DNA of 41,557 nt from Cytobacillus praedii (GTDB lineage Bacteria > Bacillota > Bacilli > Bacillales > Cytobacillaceae). A model generated the notes under the pieces. The model was not told the DNA's origin. It made no database searches and saw only the letters and a program-made list of their open reading frames with translations. Made by a program: the position numbers and the translations under genes. Shown here piece after piece: positions 36,024 to 41,557 of the stretch. Each line of letters begins with the position of its first letter. Position 1 is the first letter of the stretch. The stretch lies in the NCBI RefSeq assembly GCF_001439605.1, contig NZ_LMBX01000035.1:1-41557 (forward strand), given 5' to 3'.

Positions 36024-37081
36024 GATGGGAAGGGCTATTACGAGCCTATAAAGAGTATTTGCCAGTGAATGAGCACACGCCATTACTTACATTAAATGAA
36101 GGGAATACGCCTCTCATTCGGCTTAATAAACTATCCGATGAATGGGGGATAGACCTGTATGTCAAAACAGAGGGGGCTAACCCAACCGGTTCATTTAAGG
36201 ATAGAGGAATGGTTATGGCTGTTGCGAAGGCAAAGGAAGAAGGCAGTGACACGATTATTTGTGCTTCTACAGGCAATACGTCAGCAGCGGCAGCAGCTTA
36301 TGCAGCAAGAGCCGGATTAAGATGCATCATTGTTATTCCAGAGGGGAAAATAGCGATGGGAAAGCTTGCTCAGGCTGTCATCTATGGGGCTGAAATTATT
36401 TCTATAGAAGGAAACTTTGATGAGGCATTGGCTATGGTTAGAACCATTAGTGAGACTGAACCTATTACTCTAGTAAATTCAGTTAATCCTTACCGTTTAG
36501 AGGGCCAAAAAACAGCTGCATTTGAAATTTGCGATCAATTGGGGCAGGCACCGGATATTCTGGCACTTCCTGTGGGCAATGCAGGAAATATAAGTGCATA
36601 CTGGAAGGGATTCAAAGAATATCATGCAGCAAAACAAACAGGATTGCCTCATATGCATGGGTTTGAGGCTGAAGGAGCGGCAGCGATTGTGCACAATCGA
36701 GTGTTTGAGAATCCAGAAACTGTGGCAACAGCCATCCGAATTGGCAATCCTGCAAGCTGGCATTTAGCAACAGCTGCATTAAATGAATCTGATGGAAAAA
36801 TCGATGAAGTGAGTGATGAGGAAATCCTTTGTATGTATAGAAAATTAGCTTCATCCGAAGGAATCTTTGCCGAGCCTGCTTCTTGTGCATCACTTGCGGG
36901 CATATATAAACAGCTGCGTCATGGGAAAATCCCGCATAAATCCAGAGTTGTTGCTATTTTGACAGGAAATGGACTTAAAGATCCAAATGCTGCAATGGAA
37001 TGCAGTCCTGTAAAACCTGTTTGTCTGCCAAATAATGAGTTTGCAGTTGCCGAGCATATTAAGGGAGTTGTCCATGTATGA
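36020..37081 (+). CDS. thrC: Threonine synthase
   Basis: A 353-aa PLP enzyme converting phosphohomoserine to threonine. The PLP lysine is K60 in [11 protein letters not shown], and the phosphate-binding loop is near [13 protein letters not shown]. The short class II type found in Bacillus. Its start overlaps the hom stop, and its stop overlaps the thrB start by 4 nt, so all three are translationally coupled. Confidence 0.98.
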   Translation: MRWEGLLRAYKEYLPVNEHTPLLTLNEGNTPLIRLNKLSDEWGIDLYVKTEGANPTGSFKDRGMVMAVAKAKEEGSDTIICASTGNTSAAAAAYAARAGLRCIIVIPEGKIAMGKLAQAVIYGAEIISIEGNFDEALAMVRTISETEPITLVNSVNPYRLEGQKTAAFEICDQLGQAPDILALPVGNAGNISAYWKGFKEYHAAKQTGLPHMHGFEAEGAAAIVHNRVFENPETVATAIRIGNPASWHLATAALNESDGKIDEVSDEEILCMYRKLASSEGIFAEPASCASLAGIYKQLRHGKIPHKSRVVAILTGNGLKDPNAAMECSPVKPVCLPNNEFAVAEHIKGVVHV

Positions 37082-38001
37082 GTGAAGGTGAAATGCTCAT
37101 CATTAAAGTTCCCGGAAGCTCAGCAAATTTAGGGCCAGGTTTCGATTCAATTGGCTTAGCATTGAATGTGTATTTAACATTAGAAGTAGAATTGGCAGAG
37201 AATTGGGAGGTTATTTCTCTTTCTGAAGAATTGAACGCTTTTCCGAAGGATGAAACAAATTATATTTTTCAAATTGCCATAGATACTGCCGGAAAATACA
37301 ATAAAAAGCTGCCAGCATGCCGGATTAAAGTGAAAAGTGATATTCCGCTTGCAAGAGGTCTTGGTTCCAGTGCGGCAGCAATTGTCGCAGGAATTGAGTT
37401 AGCCGATGTCCTATGTAAACTTCATCTGTCTATACAAGAAAAATTGGAATGGGCTTCTAATATTGAAGGACATCCAGATAATGTGGGTGCCAGCCTATTG
37501 GGCGGGTTGGTTATAGGCTGCCAGTTTGAAGATGAAGTGAGTATTGAATCCTTTCATCATCTTGAAATGGATATTGTAGCAGTGATTCCAAAGGAAGAAC
37601 TCTTAACAAAGCATTCAAGGGGTGTATTGCCGCAAACCCTTACATATGAAAAAGCTGTACAAGCTGGGGCGATCGGGAATGTGATGATTGCTGCTCTGCT
37701 AAATGGGAATTATAAGCAGGTCGGAAAGATGATGAGGGCTGACCAATACCACCATCCATATCGAAAAGAAATTGTGCCGCATTTAAAAGATATTGAAGAA
37801 CTGGCACCAGACTTAGGAGCATTTGGAGTAGCTTTAAGCGGAGCAGGACCAACGGTATTATGCTTGGCAGAAAAGGGTGCTGGCATGGATTTGGCAACGA
37901 GGCTAGAAAAGGTGCTGCCAGAAATGGCGTATCGCTATTTAAGCATTGAACAATCTGGAAGCAAGGTGTATGTTCCAAATAAAAAGCGATGTCTTCAATG
38001 A
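37078..38001 (+). CDS. thrB: Homoserine kinase
   Basis: A 307-aa GHMP kinase making phosphohomoserine. ATP motif [12 protein letters not shown] (90-101) and the N-terminal [12 protein letters not shown] are both typical. The start at 37078 is 10 nt after AAGGGAG. The 3' end, residues CLQ, is read from bases that also form the left arm of the terminator stem. It is the last gene of the threonine operon. Confidence 0.98.
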   Translation: MSEGEMLIIKVPGSSANLGPGFDSIGLALNVYLTLEVELAENWEVISLSEELNAFPKDETNYIFQIAIDTAGKYNKKLPACRIKVKSDIPLARGLGSSAAAIVAGIELADVLCKLHLSIQEKLEWASNIEGHPDNVGASLLGGLVIGCQFEDEVSIESFHHLEMDIVAVIPKEELLTKHSRGVLPQTLTYEKAVQAGAIGNVMIAALLNGNYKQVGKMMRADQYHHPYRKEIVPHLKDIEELAPDLGAFGVALSGAGPTVLCLAEKGAGMDLATRLEKVLPEMAYRYLSIEQSGSKVYVPNKKRCLQ

Positions 38002-38013
38002 CATCGCTTTTCT
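37982..38013 (+). terminator. Terminator of hom-thrC-thrB, overlapping the gene end
   Basis: aaaagcgatgt pairs with acatcgctttt. The left arm is inside the last codons of thrB. Confidence 0.9.
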
Positions 38014-38135
38014 ACTTGTCTAGCTCCAGTGCCTACCCCCTCGAGGTCACAAGTCAATCCACCAGGAAAGGTAAAGAACACTTTTCCGATAGGCCTATCT
38101 TGTGCTTGTAGAGGATGACCGAGGCACTCCAGCTT
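38014..38135. repeat. Dispersed palindromic element
   Basis: gtctagctccagtgcctacc and gaggcactccagcttcca form the inverted ends (cagtgcc with ggcact). Same family as 28872-28990 and 26399-26592. It sits between the thrB terminator and the minus-strand yutI. Confidence 0.7.
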
Positions 38136-38140
38136 CCATA

Positions 38141-38380
38141 TTAAAATACTTGTTCTACTTCTGTAACGCCAGGTACTTCTTCTAATAGCGCGCGTTCAAT
38201 TCCAGCCTTTAATGTGATTGTTGAGCTTGGGCATGAACCGCAAGCGCCAAGCAGGCGCAGCTTAACGATGCCATCCTCTACATCAACTAATTCACAGTCT
38301 CCTCCATCACGTAGTAGGAATGGACGCAATTTATCTAATACTTCTTGAACTTGCTCAATGATTGTTGCTTGTTCCGCCAT
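38141..38380 (-). CDS. yutI: NifU C-terminal domain protein YutI
   Basis: A 79-aa NifU C-terminal (NFU) domain protein with the cluster-binding C47-x2-C50 motif in [11 protein letters not shown]. It can hold and pass on a [4Fe-4S] cluster, so it is an Fe-S carrier downstream of SUF. ATG 38380 follows AAAGGGG. Convergent with thrB, with a repeat between them. Confidence 0.95.
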   Translation of the reverse strand: MAEQATIIEQVQEVLDKLRPFLLRDGGDCELVDVEDGIVKLRLLGACGSCPSSTITLKAGIERALLEEVPGVTEVEQVF

Positions 38381-38543
38381 TTGTATCTACCCCTTTCTTA
38401 TTAATTATTATAATCATTCTCTCTGCAAAAATCTATTTAAAGACACGGATTTCCACTAAATGAGAAATTACTTGAGTTTCTATTATTATAATATTGTAAA
38501 ATAGGATTAAGGAGATAAACATTTTTTATAAGGGGGAAAAGAA

Positions 38544-38867
38544 ATGAATCGAGAGGTTGAAATAAATGTATATGGAGCTGAGCAGTTATGCCCAAGCTGT
38601 GTAAACCTTCCTTCTTCAAAAGAAACATATGAATGGCTTCAAGCAGCTCTAGAGAGGAAATATCCTAACCAGCCATTTAAGATAATGTATGTAGATATTT
38701 ATAATCCGCCTGCGGATGAAGAGAAAAGAAGCTATGCAGAAAAGGTTATTGAAGAGGAAATGTTTTACCCTGTTGTCTTAATAGAAGATCAGCTAGTTGG
38801 TGAAGGCAATCCGAGATTGAAAACAATCTATGCTGAAATGGAAAAGCATGGGTATAAAGCAGAGTAA
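38544..38867 (+). CDS. yuzD: DUF1462 thioredoxin-fold protein YuzD
   Basis: A 107-aa protein with an N-terminal C16-P-S-C19 pair (YGAEQLCPSCVNLPSS) in a thioredoxin-like setting. It belongs to the YuzD family of uncertain function. ATG 38544 follows AAGGGGGAAAAG. It is divergent from yutI, as in B. subtilis. Confidence 0.92.
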   Translation: MNREVEINVYGAEQLCPSCVNLPSSKETYEWLQAALERKYPNQPFKIMYVDIYNPPADEEKRSYAEKVIEEEMFYPVVLIEDQLVGEGNPRLKTIYAEMEKHGYKAE

Positions 38868-38969
38868 AAAATAAAGCTCTTGGATGCAACTCTTTTGAGT
38901 GCAAAAAGAAGAAAGAAACAATAAATTGCCATACAAAAACTGAACTAAATAAACAATATAATAAGCAGC

Positions 38970-39012
38970 AAAAAGGAGCAGGATCTAATTTCCCTTCGCT
39001 CCTTTTTTATTT
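38970..39012 (+). terminator. Terminator after yuzD
   Basis: aaaaaggagc (38970-38979) pairs with gctccttttt, then Ts. The rest of the 38868-39175 gap shows a small hairpin gcaac/gttgc near 39083 but nothing certain. Confidence 0.85.
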
Positions 39013-39175
39013 TTTTAAAGAACATAATCGTCAAGACTTTCTTATTTTTAAAACAGTAAGGATAGAAGACAATTTTTTGGTGGCAACAAGAGGTTGCGCC
39101 TTGAAGCACCTACAACTATCTTTACTTTGCTATATAAGCTATCAATAATGAAAATAAGAGAAGGTGATGTATAAC

Positions 39176-39631
39176 ATGATTTTTAGTGAACGCATAAAGA
39201 AGGAACGAGAAAAAAGAGGATGGTCACAAACGGACCTCGCTGAAAAAATTCATGTTAGTCGTCAATCAGTTTCAAAATGGGAAACTGGTAAGAACTATCC
39301 AAGTATCGAAGTTATCATTGGTTTGAGTGATTTATTCGGTATTACAATAGATGAAATGTTGAGGAGTGATGAAGAATTGAAGGAAAAAGTAATTCGAGAT
39401 AGTAAGAAATTGGCGTATCCGAAATGGAAAACATTCTTCGATAGTGTGTTTTTAGCAGGCATATTTTTATTAGCAGCAAAGTTAATTATTATGGGATTAA
39501 ATTATTTTGTTGGTACTAATATTAATATCTCAGGTGGCGTACCAAAAATCATCTCTAATTTCTTGCCATTAGCTCTAATGATAATTGGCGGAGTTGGTTC
39601 AGATCAGTTAAAAAATAAATATATCAATTAG
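39176..39631 (+). CDS. XRE-type HTH regulator with two membrane helices
   Basis: A 151-aa protein. An N-terminal Cro/C1-type HTH (residues 5-60, with SQTDLAEKIHVSRQSVSKWE) is followed by a linker and two hydrophobic helices (about 88-112 and 124-141). It is a membrane-anchored regulator that could sense the envelope, and its target is unknown. No partner gene adjoins it. ATG 39176 lies 9 nt after AAGGTG. GTG 39164 and ATG 39167 are too close. It interrupts the yuzD-yutJ neighbourhood and is AT-rich, suggesting an insertion. Confidence 0.88.
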   Translation: MIFSERIKKEREKRGWSQTDLAEKIHVSRQSVSKWETGKNYPSIEVIIGLSDLFGITIDEMLRSDEELKEKVIRDSKKLAYPKWKTFFDSVFLAGIFLLAAKLIIMGLNYFVGTNINISGGVPKIISNFLPLALMIIGGVGSDQLKNKYIN

Positions 39632-39638
39632 TAAGTTA

Positions 39639-39725
39639 AAGGCAGCGTAAGTGCTGCCTTCTCGTGAATTAAAACAAGCCTTATATCTACCGACATAATA
39701 GATGCTAAATCAATTTCGATTTAGC
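39639..39725. other. Two hairpins between the convergent XRE gene and yutJ
   Basis: aaggcagc/gctgcctt (39639-39660) and gctaaatc/gatttagc (39704-39725). Neither has a good T-run, so terminator activity is uncertain. Confidence 0.5.
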
Positions 39726-39751
39726 TATTCTTAAGCAGACAGTGACTCCAC

Positions 39752-40819
39752 TTATCCTCGATGATTTTTATACATCCATAAAATTCCTGATTTAATCATT
39801 CTGGCAACCCGCCCAGTAATTGGACGCTCTGCAACAACGCCGAATCCGTGTTTTTTTCCAAGTGAACCAAGAACCCCTTTTAACTTAATTGTTGGCATTT
39901 CTTCAGGTAGTTCTTCACCTTTCCAGCGCTTCAGAAGAATTTGTACAATTTGCTCAGCTTGTCCTTCAGCAAGCTGGGCACTTGGTGCATGTGGAAGACT
40001 TGCGCAATCGCCGACAACATAAAGATGCTCATCTGTTGGAATATTATGATGCTTCGTTAAAACGACTCGACCTTGTGAATCTTTTTCAACTTTCATCTCT
40101 CTTACGACTTTATTCGGCTGGATTCCTGCAGTCCAAACGATTGCGTCACAGGAGATAGGCTCATCATGATTAAAAAGAGTATTTTCCTCTACACGTGTAA
40201 TGTTCGAGTGACTGACAATTTCCACACTATGACTACCAAACCAATTTTCAACATATTTGCTAAGTCTTTCAGGAAAGGCTGATAAGATGTGACTTCCACG
40301 ATCAAATAATTTAATATTTAAGTCTGGACGGCTTTCATGAAGCTCAGAAGCGATTTCTACTCCGCTTAAGCCAGCACCAACGATTGCTACAACTGAGCCT
40401 GGAGTTAAATTGTTCAACGCTTGATAAGTGGCGCGGGATTTTTCAATCGTTTGGATGCTGTAAGTATAAACATCTGCTCCTGGTACATTATGGTACTTAT
40501 CTTCACATCCAAGTCCAATAATTAAATCGTCATAAGAAACAGAATTTTCTCCCTGCAATTGTACCTGTCTATTCTCAATATCTACGCCAGTAATCTCTCC
40601 ATACTTAATTGTCAATCGTGGATGTTCAGGATATGCCACGCGAACATGCTGGTCTGAAATGGTCCCAGCAGCTAAGGCGTAATACTCCGTTTTTAAACAA
40701 TGATATGGAACACGGTCAATAAGCGTAATGGACACATCTTCTGGAAGGTGATTTGGCAAAAGTCTGGCTAATACTCTCATCCCGCCATAGCCTCCGCCAA
40801 GGATAACAAGATTCTTCAT
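39752..40819 (-). CDS. yutJ: NADH dehydrogenase-like flavoprotein YutJ
   Basis: A 355-aa FAD/NAD(P)-binding oxidoreductase of the type II NADH dehydrogenase family. The FAD-binding GGGYGG is near residue 8, the NADH-binding Rossmann GAGLSGVEIASEL is near 148, and the FAD-binding VVGDCASLPHAPSAQLAEGQ lies near 268. It is shorter than Ndh (about 390-400 aa) and lacks most of its C-terminal membrane helix region, so its electron acceptor is uncertain. ATG 40819 follows AAGGGG. Its promoter carries a Rex-like palindrome. Confidence 0.92.
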   Translation of the reverse strand: MKNLVILGGGYGGMRVLARLLPNHLPEDVSITLIDRVPYHCLKTEYYALAAGTISDQHVRVAYPEHPRLTIKYGEITGVDIENRQVQLQGENSVSYDDLIIGLGCEDKYHNVPGADVYTYSIQTIEKSRATYQALNNLTPGSVVAIVGAGLSGVEIASELHESRPDLNIKLFDRGSHILSAFPERLSKYVENWFGSHSVEIVSHSNITRVEENTLFNHDEPISCDAIVWTAGIQPNKVVREMKVEKDSQGRVVLTKHHNIPTDEHLYVVGDCASLPHAPSAQLAEGQAEQIVQILLKRWKGEELPEEMPTIKLKGVLGSLGKKHGFGVVAERPITGRVARMIKSGILWMYKNHRG

Positions 40820-40932
40820 TTTACATTCCCCTTTAAGTCAAATCTAAAGTAGTGATTTTTCAGAAAAATAACTGTAAAAAAATTAAAAAACTTTCTATAA
40901 ATATAAATATCTAATACCCTTTATTCATAGAA

Positions 40933-40961
40933 AGTATAACGAAATTGTGACAAAATCACAA
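40933..40961 (-). promoter_or_regulatory. Promoter of yutJ overlapped by a Rex-like palindrome
   Basis: On the minus strand TTGTGA (40956-40961) and TATACT (40933-40938) are 17 bp apart. The palindrome TTGTGACAAAATCACAA (40945-40961) covers the -35 and most of the spacer. It resembles the Rex site TTGTGAAnnnnTTCACAA but with a 5-bp centre instead of 6. Confidence 0.6.
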
Positions 40962-41172
40962 CAACTATAGGATGAAACTTGACAAAACAAGGCAGTAAAT
41001 AGTAATTGTGCTTAAGTGTTGAGGGGATATTAAAGTAAAAATAATTGCGGAAAAATAATAAAAAAGGTAGCATTATCATGACTGCAAATATGATCGAGTC
41101 AGTGGAAGACTAATCAATTACTCATAGAATAAGCGTTTATATAGATAGCAATTTAGGTAAGAGGTGATCGAA

Positions 41173-41412
41173 GTGATAAAACCAATCATAGAGTTTTGTT
41201 TCAGCAATCTGGCAAGCGGTTCACAAAAGGCTTTAGAAATCCTAGAAAAGGATTATGATCTTGATGTCATTGAGTATGGCTGTCTTGGCTATTGTGGAAA
41301 GTGTGCAAATTCTCTTTTCGCACTTGTAAATGGAGAACCAGTAACAGGTGAAACACCAGAAGAGCTGGTAAAAAATATATATCAATTTATAGAGGATAAT
41401 CCGATGTTTTAA
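41173..41412 (+). CDS. yuzB: DUF1450 protein YuzB
   Basis: A 79-aa protein, the same length as YuzB. Four conserved Cys: C9, C37, C41 and C44 ([10 protein letters not shown]), a likely metal- or cluster-binding set. The function is not known. GTG 41173 is 6 nt after AGAGGTG. GTG 41164 overlaps that site. The upstream region (40962-41160) carries no other certain gene. Confidence 0.92.
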   Translation: MIKPIIEFCFSNLASGSQKALEILEKDYDLDVIEYGCLGYCGKCANSLFALVNGEPVTGETPEELVKNIYQFIEDNPMF

Positions 41413-41557
41413 TTGGGATTGATTTCTGAAATGAGCGGGGAAGAGAGTACTCAATAAGGGGCATTGGTTCCCGAAATGAACGGGAAGAGAGCAAAACACT
41501 CCTCAATAAGGGGTATTGATTCCCGAAATGAGCGGGAAAAGAGCAAAAAAGTCCTCA
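41413..41557. repeat. 52-bp tandem repeat array, cut by the window end
   Basis: Units start at 41428, 41473 and 41525. The second is 52 bp, and the first is 45 bp, apparently with a 7-bp loss. Each carries gaaatgagcggg and ends gattccc or ggttccc, so TTCCCG and CGGGAA flank a short centre and form an inverted pair. The last copy runs beyond 41557. Confidence 0.9.

Noticed and set aside
41078..41113. An 11-codon frame before yuzB
   Set aside because: Its ribosome binding site is weak and the peptide is too short to support.

Overview
This window is a low-GC Bacillaceae chromosome segment, outside but related to the Bacillus subtilis group. The gene order follows the B. subtilis yus, suf, yun, yut and thr neighbourhood closely: yusI-gcvH-yusG-yusF-yusE, metNPQ, sufCDSUB, yunF-yunC, yunA, lipA, yutD-yutE-yutF-yutG-yutH, hom-thrC-thrB, yutI, yuzD, yutJ, yuzB. 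Strong AGGAGG-type ribosome binding sites, GTG and TTG starts, S-box and L-box riboswitches and spore-linked genes (yutH, yunA, a YhcN/YlaJ-type lipoprotein) all fit an endospore-forming Firmicute. There is no rRNA, tRNA, CRISPR array, phage or IS transposase gene.

Layout. 1-400: a 41-bp tandem repeat, then a promoter. 401-2640: small redox and glycine-cleavage genes. 2735-4494: an MFS exporter and an SCP2-like protein. 4582-9150: sulfur and methionine supply, with two separate SAM riboswitches, one before an O-acetylhomoserine sulfhydrylase (metY) and one before the methionine ABC transporter metNPQ. 9332-9609: a small orphan gene. 9996-15296: the complete SUF iron-sulfur assembly operon. 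15350-15630: a 52-bp tandem repeat. 15766-17036: yunF and yunC. 17177-18262: an HD-GYP phosphodiesterase. 18395-20374: a lysine riboswitch driving an NhaC-type permease, best read as a lysine transporter. 20433-25340: a five-gene branched-chain amino acid ABC transporter. 25348-29643: yunA, lipA and small spore-linked or conserved genes. 29826-31627: a GGDEF-like/EAL protein and yutE. 31676-34577: yutF, yutG, yutH. 34629-38013: the homoserine/threonine operon. 38141-41412: yutI, yuzD, an inserted XRE regulator with two membrane helices, yutJ and yuzB. 41413 to the end: a third tandem repeat that runs off the window.

The genes form a supply network. SUF builds Fe-S clusters, LipA uses them and makes lipoyl groups, and GcvH carries one. 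The hom-thrC-thrB products and MetY share the aspartate-derived homoserine branch, and the two S-boxes and the L-box sense its end products. Two c-di-GMP-type proteins (HD-GYP and EAL) suggest second-messenger turnover.

No clearly new multi-gene system was found in this mostly core-genome segment. The most interesting signals are non-coding: three tandem arrays whose repeat units carry inverted arms; a dispersed family of degenerate palindromic elements; a second dispersed element at 1.7 and 33.4 kb; a Rex-like palindrome placed exactly over the yutJ promoter; Fur-like sites before suf; a possible AUA start codon; and hairpins inside the suf and liv operons.
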